This document shows positions 26,690-35,717 of a DNA stretch of 64,000 bases, one piece after another (position 1 is the first letter of the stretch; every line of letters begins with the position of its first letter). The stretch spans positions 1 to 64,000 of the forward strand of contig JAEESN010000009.1 of assembly GCA_016286365.1 (NCBI GenBank). The letters run 5' to 3'. The DNA is from Treponema sp. GTDB lineage: Bacteria; Spirochaetota; Spirochaetia; Treponematales; Treponemataceae. The position numbers were made by a program, and so were the translations under genes. The notes beneath the pieces were generated by a model, which did no database searches, was not told where the DNA came from, and was given only the letters and a program-made list of their open reading frames with translations.

Positions 26690-27475
26690 ATGATAAAGAC
26701 TTTTTATTGGAATGACATACAATCTTTTTTGAATACCGGTAAGATGGATCCGTTCTTCGAAAGGGGAACGGGTATTTCCATAGGCTGTTTTGACGGGCTT
26801 CATCTTGGACATAGAGTTCTCCTTGGTGAACTTACAAAGCAGTGTAAAAAGGAAAATCTTCTTGCCGGTGTTTTTACTTTTAAACGCCCGCTTCCCGCAA
26901 TCAAACATTCAGAAGACTATCAGGGTGATATTACCTCCCTTAATCAGAGAATAAAACTTTTTGAAGAGCTTGGAATTGATTTTGTCATAATTGTTGACTT
27001 TGACGAGACTTTTTCTTCGATTCTTGGTACTGATTTTCTGAATATTCTTTTGAATGCGTGCAATATGGAGCTCATAGCAGAAGGAATTGATTTTCGCTGT
27101 GGCTTTAAGGGTGCAACAGATACTCAGGCTATCAAATACTGGGCAGATAAGAATGATGTAAAATATGTTTTTGTGGACCCGGTTTATCATACAACGGCAG
27201 ATGGAACAGAAGAAAGAGTAAGTTCATCATATATAAGGGGAATGATTCAGAAAGGTTTTTTTACATCTGTAACAGAGCTTTTGAGCCGTCCTTATGAATT
27301 AGATCTTGAGCAGATTAGAAGCGATATGATAAACGGAAAGGAAAGTAATTCTCAGATTCTTCCGCCTGATGGGGTTTATCACACACTGTCGGAAAATGAT
27401 GAACCTGTGAGGCTCGAAATAAAAGACGGTAAAATTTTGAATATTTCATTGTGCAGCTTTGTGCGCTTTGAATGA
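26690..27475 (+). CDS. ribF: RibF-family FAD synthetase with shortened riboflavin kinase region
   Basis: GCFDGLHLGHRVLLGEL, EGIDFRCGFKG, SSSYIRGMIQKG; next to rpsO and pnp. Confidence 0.82.
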   Translation: MIKTFYWNDIQSFLNTGKMDPFFERGTGISIGCFDGLHLGHRVLLGELTKQCKKENLLAGVFTFKRPLPAIKHSEDYQGDITSLNQRIKLFEELGIDFVIIVDFDETFSSILGTDFLNILLNACNMELIAEGIDFRCGFKGATDTQAIKYWADKNDVKYVFVDPVYHTTADGTEERVSSSYIRGMIQKGFFTSVTELLSRPYELDLEQIRSDMINGKESNSQILPPDGVYHTLSENDEPVRLEIKDGKILNISLCSFVRFE

Positions 27476-27725
27476 TGATATCTGCATGTTTTACTGTGTA
27501 TTTTCGTGCAGCTTTATTTGTGCGCTTTGAATAATTTTATCTTTTTACGCCTGCATGATTTATATATTGAATAATTATTTATAATTATATAGAATGAAAT
27601 ATCCGTTTTACGGTTTTTTTGTGATTACTTCCCAGAAACCCGGGATTTAACCTGCAAGAATTTCCGCTTATACGGAGTGATTATTTTTTTAATAATCATT
27701 ATCAGATTTTTTAAGGGGTTCCATA

Positions 27726-27995
27726 ATGGCACTTACAAAAGAAACAACTTCGGCAACTGTAAAAAAATACGGTGCTAAAGAAAACGACACTGGTTCAGTA
27801 AAAGTTCAGATTGCTTTGATGACTCAGCGTGTACAGCAGCTTACAGATCACGTAAAGACATTCCCAAAAGATGCTACTGCAAAACGTGCACTTCTTAAGG
27901 TTGTTGGACAGCGTCGTAAGATGCTTAAATACTTTGAACGCACAGACCTCGAAGGTTACCGTGCATTTATCAAAGAACTCGGATTACGTAAGTAG
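27726..27995 (+). CDS. rpsO: 30S ribosomal protein S15
   Basis: ENDTGSVKVQIALMTQRVQQLTDHVKTFPKD, LLKVVGQRRKMLKYF. Confidence 0.97.
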   Translation: MALTKETTSATVKKYGAKENDTGSVKVQIALMTQRVQQLTDHVKTFPKDATAKRALLKVVGQRRKMLKYFERTDLEGYRAFIKELGLRK

Positions 27996-28008
27996 TTTGA
28001 GTAAAAGA

Positions 28009-28059
28009 AACGCCTGTAGTTGTAAGTATTTTTACGCTATAACTCGGGCGTTTTTTTTT
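28009..28059 (+). terminator. Rho-independent terminator after rpsO
   Basis: AACGCCTGTAGTTGTA ... TATAACTCGGGCGTT followed by T8-9. Confidence 0.8.
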
Positions 28060-28128
28060 AATTTGAAAACAATAATTAATATATATTTGAACAACGGATA
28101 TAGTGTTGTTCATGAGGAGTAAAAATTT

Positions 28129-30228
28129 ATGTCAGTAGAAAGAGTAACCTATAAATTAGGTGATGCTGATTTGATTCTTGAAACAGGAAGAATCGGAAAA
28201 CAGGCTAATGGTTGTGTTTACGCTCAGTGGGGTGGAGCTGCCATTATTGCAACAATTTGTGCTTCATCAAGCGTTACAGAAGGACAGGACTTTGTACCTG
28301 TTACAGTTGAATACAACGAAAAAGCATATGCTGCCGGAAAGATTCCTGGTGGATTTGTAAAACGTGAAGGACGCCCTAAGGATAAAGAAATCTTAGTTAG
28401 CCGTCTTATTGACCGTCCAATGCGTCCTCTTTTTGAACCTTCATTTGGTCACGAACTTCAGATTGTTCCAACATGTGTTTCATGCGACGGTGTTCACACT
28501 CAGGATATTCTTGCTGTTATTGCCGCTTCTGCTGCAACTTGTATTTCTGATATTCCATTCCACGGTCCTGTTGCTGCATGTCGTATCGGATACTTAAACG
28601 GTGAATATATCATCAACCCAACATTCGAAGAAATTGAAAAAGGTGACCTCGAAATTGTTGTAGCCGGAACTAAAGACGGATTTACAATGGTTGAAGGTGG
28701 AGCTCAGGAAGTTTCAGAAGAAGTAATGCTCGGTGCTTTGGAAAAGGCTCAGGGCTTTATTACAGATATGTGTCTCTTACAGGAAGAACTTGTTAAAAAA
28801 GCAGGTAAAGAAAAGCTTCCTTTGAATCCTTTAGACGTAACTTTGGAAAATGCAGAAGCTATCGAGGCAGAAGCAACACCACTTTTAAAAGAAGCTTGTT
28901 TCCAGGATGGAAAACAGAACCGTGGTATTGCAGTTGCAAAAGTTATCAAACAGGTTTCAGAAAAATATACAGAACAGCTTACAGATCCAATCCAGGCTAA
29001 ACTGTTTATGACTCTTATGGATGATATTCAGTATAAGCTTTTACGTAAGTCTATTCTTGATGACGGAGTTCGTATTGACGGTCGTAAGACTGATGAAATC
29101 CGCCCGATCACCTGTGAAGTAAATGTATTGCCAACTCCACACGGAAGCGCACTTTTTACTCGTGGTGAAACTCAGTCGCTCGCTGTATGTACACTCGGTA
29201 CTGCAATGGACGAACAGGCATATGATGATATCGACGGAGAAAGATCTGATCACTTCATCCTTCACTATAACTTCCCACCATACTCAGTTGGTGAAACAGG
29301 TAAACTTACAACAGGCCGCCGCGAAATCGGTCACGGAAACCTCGCTCGCCGTTCCCTCGCTGCAATGGTTCCAAGCCGCGAAGAATTCCCATACACAATC
29401 CGTGTAGTTTCAGAAATCATGGAATCTAACGGTTCTTCATCTCAGGCTTCTACCTGTGGTGGAACCCTCTGTATGCTCGCTGCCGGTGTCCCAATGAAGA
29501 AGATGGTAGCTGGTATTGCTATGGGTCTTATCACAGAACCTGAAGGAGACAATCCATACGGACGTTATAAGATTCTTTCAGATATCCTTGGTGAAGAAGA
29601 CCACCTTGGTGACATGGACTTTAAGGTAGCCGGAACAAAAGACGGTATTACAGGCTTCCAGATGGATATCAAGATTGCCGGTGTAACAACAGAAATCATG
29701 AAGAAGGCTATGGAACAGGCTCGTCAGGGTCGTCTCCACATCCTTTCTATTATGGAAAAATGTATTGATAAGCCGGCTCCACTTGCTAAGAACGCTCCAC
29801 AGATCCTCACAATGAAGATTCCTGTAGACAAGATTGGCGCACTCATCGGACCTGGTGGAAAGAATGTTAAAGCTTTGTGCTCACAGTATGATGTAACAAT
29901 CAATACAGATGATGACGGAACTGTAACAATCTACGCTAAGAACGGAATGAACGGAGAAGCTGCAAAGAAGGCTGTAAAGGGTATTACAGAAGATCCAGAA
30001 GTTGGAACAATCTATCAGGGAACTGTAAAACGCATTATGGACTTTGGTGCATTCGTAGAAATCCTTCCTGGAAAAGAAGGCCTCTGCCACATTTCTAAAC
30101 TCAGCCGTGAACGCGTAAACAAGGTAACAGACGTCCTCAAAGAAGGTCAGGTAATCCCTGTAAAACTTCTCGAAGTAGACAAACAGGGTCGTCTTAACCT
30201 CAGTTATATCGATGCATTAGAAAAATAA
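28129..30228 (+). CDS. pnp: Polyribonucleotide nucleotidyltransferase
   Basis: [33 protein letters not shown]-type core, KH and S1 domains at C-terminus; SD gaggag. Confidence 0.97.
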   Translation: MSVERVTYKLGDADLILETGRIGKQANGCVYAQWGGAAIIATICASSSVTEGQDFVPVTVEYNEKAYAAGKIPGGFVKREGRPKDKEILVSRLIDRPMRPLFEPSFGHELQIVPTCVSCDGVHTQDILAVIAASAATCISDIPFHGPVAACRIGYLNGEYIINPTFEEIEKGDLEIVVAGTKDGFTMVEGGAQEVSEEVMLGALEKAQGFITDMCLLQEELVKKAGKEKLPLNPLDVTLENAEAIEAEATPLLKEACFQDGKQNRGIAVAKVIKQVSEKYTEQLTDPIQAKLFMTLMDDIQYKLLRKSILDDGVRIDGRKTDEIRPITCEVNVLPTPHGSALFTRGETQSLAVCTLGTAMDEQAYDDIDGERSDHFILHYNFPPYSVGETGKLTTGRREIGHGNLARRSLAAMVPSREEFPYTIRVVSEIMESNGSSSQASTCGGTLCMLAAGVPMKKMVAGIAMGLITEPEGDNPYGRYKILSDILGEEDHLGDMDFKVAGTKDGITGFQMDIKIAGVTTEIMKKAMEQARQGRLHILSIMEKCIDKPAPLAKNAPQILTMKIPVDKIGALIGPGGKNVKALCSQYDVTINTDDDGTVTIYAKNGMNGEAAKKAVKGITEDPEVGTIYQGTVKRIMDFGAFVEILPGKEGLCHISKLSRERVNKVTDVLKEGQVIPVKLLEVDKQGRLNLSYIDALEK

Positions 30229-30267
30229 TTTGAAATAGTTTTACGTAAACTATAGTCAAAGATAATT

Positions 30268-30304
30268 AAAAGGTGGTGATGCTTTTGCAAAACCACCTTT
30301 TTTT
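30268..30304 (+). terminator. Rho-independent terminator after pnp
   Basis: AAAAGGTGGT-N14-ACCACCTTTTTTT. Confidence 0.88.
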
Positions 30305-30338
30305 AGTAACAAAATGTAATGGAGGTGTTTTATCTAAT

Positions 30339-31280
30339 ATGAAGAAAATCAAATTATTAGCATTATCACTATTTACACTTTTTGTTGTTTCTGTTGTTTC
30401 CTGCGGGGCAAAAAGAAAATCCTCAGATGAATATGCTCCACAGATAGCAGAATCCAAAGTAACTTCGGCTGATGCAAGAGGTTTGAATGCATTTTCGGAT
30501 GTAGAGATGGCAACCGATATGGCTTATGAACAGCCAGCTGCTCTTGAATCAAATGTTCCTCTTGAATCATATGTAGAACGAAAACTCATTAAAAACGGGC
30601 TTGTAGAATTAAGCGTTGAATCGATGGAAGATATCAGCGTAAAAGTTGAACGCTGGATTAAAACTTTCGGTGGTTATGTTTTCTCTTCTGAGGTTTATGA
30701 AACCCGCGGCTATTTTACTTTAAAAGTTCCTGTAGAAAGATTTGATTCTGCAATCAATTCTGCCGGAGGCTTTGGAAAGATAACTAATCAGAATGTTAAC
30801 ACAGATGACGTTACTGATCAGTATTACGATTTACAGTCAAGAATCGAAACAAAGAAAATCCTTGTCAATAAGTATTCTGAATATCTTTCAAGAGCAAAGG
30901 ATGTAAAAGAACTTTTGGAAATTGAACGTCAGATTAATAACATTACAAGTGAACTTGAATCAATGCAGGGTCAGCTTAAAAGATTGAGCAGCCTTACAAA
31001 TTATTCTACAATCAATCTTAATTTTACAACTCCTGCACAGGCAAAAGAAGAAGATCTTGTGTGGCCTGATTTCCATAATTTTGGAAAAAGATTCGGTTCT
31101 CATGTTGCAATGTTCTTCTCTTATATGTTTAAAATCCTTCTTTATCTTTTAGTTTTCGGAGTTCCTCTTGCAGGTGTCTGTATCCTTCTTTACTGGCTTT
31201 TATTCGGAAAAATCGGTATTTTAAGAAAGCTTTACGAAAAATCTCTGCAGGATTCAGATAAAAAAGATGACAAAAAATAA
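30339..31280 (+). CDS. DUF4349-like lipoprotein
   Basis: Lipobox-like VVSVVSCGAK, coiled-coil central part and C-terminal TM as in DUF4349 proteins; ATG at 30339 with SD ggaggt. Confidence 0.75.
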   Translation: MKKIKLLALSLFTLFVVSVVSCGAKRKSSDEYAPQIAESKVTSADARGLNAFSDVEMATDMAYEQPAALESNVPLESYVERKLIKNGLVELSVESMEDISVKVERWIKTFGGYVFSSEVYETRGYFTLKVPVERFDSAINSAGGFGKITNQNVNTDDVTDQYYDLQSRIETKKILVNKYSEYLSRAKDVKELLEIERQINNITSELESMQGQLKRLSSLTNYSTINLNFTTPAQAKEEDLVWPDFHNFGKRFGSHVAMFFSYMFKILLYLLVFGVPLAGVCILLYWLLFGKIGILRKLYEKSLQDSDKKDDKK

Positions 31281-31836
31281 AGAAATCGAATTAAAAATTC
31301 CTCTTTCCGATGGTGAATATGACGAGCTTAAAAAAAGGTATTTTAGTGGTGCAGAAAAGGTCCTCAAAAAGGATGAATATTTTTCGCGTTATGATACACT
31401 CGAAGAACGAATTAAGAATAATGAGCCTAAGGTCATAAGAATCAGGACGGAAGGGGAAGAAGCTTATTTTACGATTAAAAGAAAATCAATTAAAGACGGG
31501 ATAGAAGTAAATGAAGAAAAAGAAACTTTAATTACTAATCCCGAAGTTTTATATGATTTTTTAGGGCTTTCGGGCTATCACAGATGGTTTAATAAGGAAA
31601 AGAAAGCCTACAGATATTTTTATAAAAGTGAATCTTACCCAAAGCTTTCTTTTCATATGGAGCTTGTGACTGTAAACGGCATGAAATATCTTGAAGTTGA
31701 AGTTACAGACACAGCGTCTTATACGGAAGCAGAAGTGACAAAAGCGCTTGAAGATGTGATTAAAGAGGTGGGTCTTGACCCTTCTAAAAAGGATGAAAGG
31801 TCCTGGTATGAATTAATTTGTCTTAATTCAGATTAA
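31267..31836 (+). CDS. CYTH-domain protein (class IV adenylate cyclase/ThTPase-like)
   Basis: KNKEIELKIPL (ExExK), RIRTEGEEAYFTIKRK, LEVEV. Confidence 0.83.
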   Translation: MTKNKEIELKIPLSDGEYDELKKRYFSGAEKVLKKDEYFSRYDTLEERIKNNEPKVIRIRTEGEEAYFTIKRKSIKDGIEVNEEKETLITNPEVLYDFLGLSGYHRWFNKEKKAYRYFYKSESYPKLSFHMELVTVNGMKYLEVEVTDTASYTEAEVTKALEDVIKEVGLDPSKKDERSWYELICLNSD

Positions 31837-32647
31837 GCCTGTTTTTTACGTATTCAACACTCGAGATATATTCTTCGTCTGTTGTAAGGTGTTCAATAAT
31901 CATAGGCATGGTTGGATCTTCTTTTGTTGCAAGCTTTTGGTAAAGTTCAAGGTCAAGGCTTCCTTTTCCGCATGCACATTCTTCAAGCTGGAAGGTGTAT
32001 TCTTCTTTTAGCCTTATATCTTTTAAGTGGCAGCTACAGATTCTTCCTTCGAGTTTTGTAAAGCATTCACGTAAAAAATCATCGTTATAAAAATAGCGCT
32101 CAGGGCTTGTAATCATGTTTACAACATCAAGATGTGCACCGAATTCCTTTCTGTTTACCTTTTTGATAAGTTTTAGATATTCATCAGGCCCAGAGGGAAT
32201 CATCCACGGCATTGATTCAATCGAATATTTTGTGTTTACAGGTTTTACGGTATCTATAATTTGTTGAATCATTTTTACTGCCATGTCCCAGCATTCTTCT
32301 GAATAATTATCGCGGTATCCTCCGTCCCAGCGAGGTCCGTATGGAGTTCCGATTACGTTTACACAGCATCTGGCTCCGATTTTTTCTGCCATCTTAAGCT
32401 GTCCTATGGCGTAATCAATATTTTTCTGTCTTTCGGAAGGATCTTTTGCAAGAGTGTTTTTCCATACTCCGACTTCTGCAATAAGAAGGCCTGCTTTATC
32501 TGCTGCTTTTTTATAAGCCATATAAGTTTCTTCGCCAGAAAGGTAATCAACAGGAAATACAACAGATTTTAATCCAAGTGATACGTGCTTTTCTGCCCAG
32601 TCTTCCGGCCCATTATGTTTTAATGATGATGAAACTCCTAAATACAT
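31823..32647 (-). CDS. Sugar phosphate isomerase/epimerase (AP endonuclease 2/xylose isomerase-like TIM barrel)
   Basis: IESMPWMIPSGPDEYLKLI, FGAHLDVVNM, CSCHLKDIRL. Confidence 0.8.
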   Translation of the reverse strand: MYLGVSSSLKHNGPEDWAEKHVSLGLKSVVFPVDYLSGEETYMAYKKAADKAGLLIAEVGVWKNTLAKDPSERQKNIDYAIGQLKMAEKIGARCCVNVIGTPYGPRWDGGYRDNYSEECWDMAVKMIQQIIDTVKPVNTKYSIESMPWMIPSGPDEYLKLIKKVNRKEFGAHLDVVNMITSPERYFYNDDFLRECFTKLEGRICSCHLKDIRLKEEYTFQLEECACGKGSLDLELYQKLATKEDPTMPMIIEHLTTDEEYISSVEYVKNRLNLN

Positions 32648-32679
32648 TTTTTCTCCTTTTTTGTTTGTCTGGTCTTTGT

Positions 32680-33567
32680 TTAAAAAAGAATCATCGGGTG
32701 TATGACAGTCGGATCCATAGATTTAAGGTCTTTGATTCCGGTTTTTGCCATTATTCCTTTAAGCTCTGCATTCATCTGGTTTATACGCTCAGAAACTGCA
32801 TCGCTTCCTTTTTTAAGTAAAGGCATAAGGTGGCGTCCTACAGAAACTGCTGTTGCTCCCATTGCAAGGCATTTATATACATCAAGTCCGCTTTCTATTC
32901 CGCAGTCAATGAATACCGGGATTTTATTTCCGACTGCTTTTAAGATTTCCGGTACCATCTTTAATGGAGGAACAGAAGAAGGAAGAATTCCGTGATGATG
33001 AGAAACTATAATCGCTGCAGCTCCCGCCTTAAGACATTTTTTTGCGTCTATAGGGCTTAAAACTCCCTTTACGATGAACGGTACTTTTGCAGCTTCTACA
33101 AAGCCTTTGAGTTCTTCTGTGGTTTTAGACTTCATTGGAAGACCAAGTACATTATCGTATTCACCGCTGCCTGAAAAGCTGTGGTCTATATCCATTCCAA
33201 CTGCAAAGCATCCTTTAGAAACAGCGTGTTCAATCTTTTTTAAAACTTCGTTGTTGTCTGCATGAGGTTTTATGATTTTTACTGTTTTTGCACCGGTCGC
33301 GATTATCCTTTCAAGTTCTTCGTCGCTTCCCATTCCCACAAAATGAAGGGCATTGCTTTTTTTTGCTCCTTCTGCGTAAATTACCATTCCGTTTTTTGCT
33401 GTGTTATCAAGGTGGGAGAGGGCTGCTGTCATAACGGGAGTATCGAAGGTGTGTCCGAAAAGTTCCATCTTTGTGTCTGGAAGGACTGAATCTAAATATC
33501 TTGATTCGAGTAAAAGTGAATCAAAATACTGCCTTGTTATGATATCTGAATTAGAAGTTAATTCCAT
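32680..33567 (-). CDS. FMN-dependent alpha-hydroxy-acid dehydrogenase/oxidase-like protein
   Basis: PFIVKGVLSPIDAKKCLKAGAAAIIVSHHHG, PVFIDCGIESGLDVYKCLAMGATAVSVGR; SD ggagg upstream of ATG 33567. Confidence 0.82.
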   Translation of the reverse strand: MELTSNSDIITRQYFDSLLLESRYLDSVLPDTKMELFGHTFDTPVMTAALSHLDNTAKNGMVIYAEGAKKSNALHFVGMGSDEELERIIATGAKTVKIIKPHADNNEVLKKIEHAVSKGCFAVGMDIDHSFSGSGEYDNVLGLPMKSKTTEELKGFVEAAKVPFIVKGVLSPIDAKKCLKAGAAAIIVSHHHGILPSSVPPLKMVPEILKAVGNKIPVFIDCGIESGLDVYKCLAMGATAVSVGRHLMPLLKKGSDAVSERINQMNAELKGIMAKTGIKDLKSMDPTVIHPMILF

Positions 33568-33578
33568 TTTATCCTCCG

Positions 33579-34601
33579 TTATTTTTCCCATGGGTATTTC
33601 ATATTCCAGTCTGCACGTAAATCATCCATAACCTTACAAAGATTCATTGATTTTTCAAAGGTGTGTACATTCGATTCTGTCTGATTGTTTAATATGCATT
33701 CTGTTGCGTGAATAAGTTCGTATTCATATCCGTTTACGCGGAAGGGTACTTCTATCATTTTTACTTCGCTTTCGTTACCGCTTTCTTTTGTGTAAAGATG
33801 AACTTCTGCTTTTTGTGTAAGAAAGAAGTTATATACTTTTATAAAGCCCTTTTCGCCGAATATTACCGCTTCATGTGTGTCTGTAGCGTTAGGCATATCT
33901 GCGGCACTCTGAAAATTTGTCGTTACTCCGTTTTCGAAAGTTAGGTTTACAGAGTTCCATACATCAACTCCATTTAATAGCCTTACGTTTGAACTTCTTT
34001 CTTTTACGGGAGAAAAATCATTAATCATCATGGAAAAATAGATATTGTAAATACCTAAATCGAGTAAGGCCCCTCCTGCAAGTTCCGGAGCATAAAGACG
34101 GTTTTTTGGATCGTAGGCAACTCTGTTACAAAAGTGCGATTCTATGTGTTTTATTTTTCCGATTGTTTCTTCCGATATGCATTTTTTTATGGCTGCAATA
34201 CAGGGATTAAAGGCAGTCCACATTGCTTCCATAAAAAAAAGCTTTTTTTCTTTTGCAAGAGTAATCATATCCTTTAGCTGGGAGAGGCTGCATCCTGCGG
34301 GTTTTTCGCAAAGGACATGTTTTCCGGCCTTAAGGCATGCAAGGGCAGATTCATAATGGAAGGCGTGCGGGTTAGCAATGTAAACGGCATCAACTTCGCT
34401 GTCGGAAAGTAATTCTTCGTATGAGCCGTATGCCTTGGTAAAATTCCATTTTTTTGAAAACTCTTTTGCCCGTTCAAGGTTTCTTGAGGCTGTAGCATAA
34501 AGACGGATTTTCCCGTCATCTTTTACGCCGTTCATGGCAGTTGCCATTTTTTCTGCAATGTGTCCGGGAGCTAAAATTGCCCAGTTAATATAATCTTTCA
34601 T
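33579..34601 (-). CDS. Gfo/Idh/MocA family oxidoreductase
   Basis: WAILAPGHIAEKMA, DAVYIANPHAFHYESALACLKAGKHVLCEKPAG. Confidence 0.92.
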   Translation of the reverse strand: MKDYINWAILAPGHIAEKMATAMNGVKDDGKIRLYATASRNLERAKEFSKKWNFTKAYGSYEELLSDSEVDAVYIANPHAFHYESALACLKAGKHVLCEKPAGCSLSQLKDMITLAKEKKLFFMEAMWTAFNPCIAAIKKCISEETIGKIKHIESHFCNRVAYDPKNRLYAPELAGGALLDLGIYNIYFSMMINDFSPVKERSSNVRLLNGVDVWNSVNLTFENGVTTNFQSAADMPNATDTHEAVIFGEKGFIKVYNFFLTQKAEVHLYTKESGNESEVKMIEVPFRVNGYEYELIHATECILNNQTESNVHTFEKSMNLCKVMDDLRADWNMKYPWEK

Positions 34602-34757
34602 AGGTAAAATTATACAGGGCATGGATTCAAAAGAATGAATAAATCTCTATTGTTATAGGACTTTTTTTATGAAAGATTTTGAGGAGAGTTTTTCGGAAGA
34701 ATTATTGTTTCCCCGAATAGACTTTTTGTAGATAATTATTGTTCTGAGTTTGTTCGC

Positions 34758-35642
34758 CTAATCAATAAGCTTTCTTAGGTTATTGTCTACAAGCTCGCAG
34801 AGTTTATGCATCGGGATGTTTCTTTTTGCTGCAACGTATTCATAGACATATTTTATGTTTTCAGGTGTATTCAGTGTATTTTTAAGGGGAACCGGTGCAT
34901 AATATGGGGAATCGCTTTCTATTAAGATTCTGTCTTTTGGAACATAAGCGACTAAATCAGACATATCAAAAAAGTTTTTCTTTCCGCCGTAAGTTACTGT
35001 TCCGCTAAAACTGATATACCATCCAAGGTCCAGGAAAAAATCAATTTCTGATTTTGTGTATGCAAAACCGTGGATTATTCCCTTATTCCATTTGATGGTC
35101 TGTAAAACATCCTGGGTATCTTTAAAACCTTTTCTTGAATGAACAATTACCGGCATGTTTAGTTTTTTACCGAGTGTTAATTCAAGTGCAAAAAGGTCTT
35201 TTTCGTCACCGATTGTTGAATTATCAAAATACTCGTGATCGCGACCTTCGTATTCTACAGAATCCCAGTCGTGGTCAATTCCACATGGTCCTATGGCAAA
35301 AAGATGATTTGCAAATTCACTGTCAGATTCCTTAAAATCGCGGATTGTATTTTCCAGGTTTTCTACGGCATCAAATCTGTTTTCTATGCTGTCTGAATCA
35401 GGCATGATTCCTGCAGTAAAATAAAGGGACTTTTTTAATGAAGCTTTGATGTTTTCGTCGTCGAGAGTATCAAGAAGTGAAGAAAGCTTTTCTGTTCTTG
35501 CCCATATATCATTTTCGCGGATTCCTGAATCGATTAAAAACGCAGGCTTATATTCTGCGATTCTTGATAAAACCTCTAAGGTTTCTTCTTCGCTTGAGTT
35601 CTGGATAATACTGTCAAAATTTATAAGTGAATCTGAGTACAT
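34758..35642 (-). CDS. TatD-family metal-dependent hydrolase
   Basis: AIGPCGIDHDW, PVIVHSRKGFKDT, GIIHGFAYTKSE, ILIESDSPYYAP. Confidence 0.82.
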   Translation of the reverse strand: MYSDSLINFDSIIQNSSEEETLEVLSRIAEYKPAFLIDSGIRENDIWARTEKLSSLLDTLDDENIKASLKKSLYFTAGIMPDSDSIENRFDAVENLENTIRDFKESDSEFANHLFAIGPCGIDHDWDSVEYEGRDHEYFDNSTIGDEKDLFALELTLGKKLNMPVIVHSRKGFKDTQDVLQTIKWNKGIIHGFAYTKSEIDFFLDLGWYISFSGTVTYGGKKNFFDMSDLVAYVPKDRILIESDSPYYAPVPLKNTLNTPENIKYVYEYVAAKRNIPMHKLCELVDNNLRKLID

Positions 35643-35717
35643 ATTTTAATTTTCGGAAGAGGGGGCATTTTTTGTTACTCTTTATTCCTTTAAAAAAATT
35701 CATTATAATTTAATGAT

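Noticed and set aside
34670-34732. 20-codon ORF MKDFEESFSEELLFPRIDFL between the Gfo/Idh and TatD genes
   Set aside because: No SD, no homology evidence and too short to support from sequence alone.
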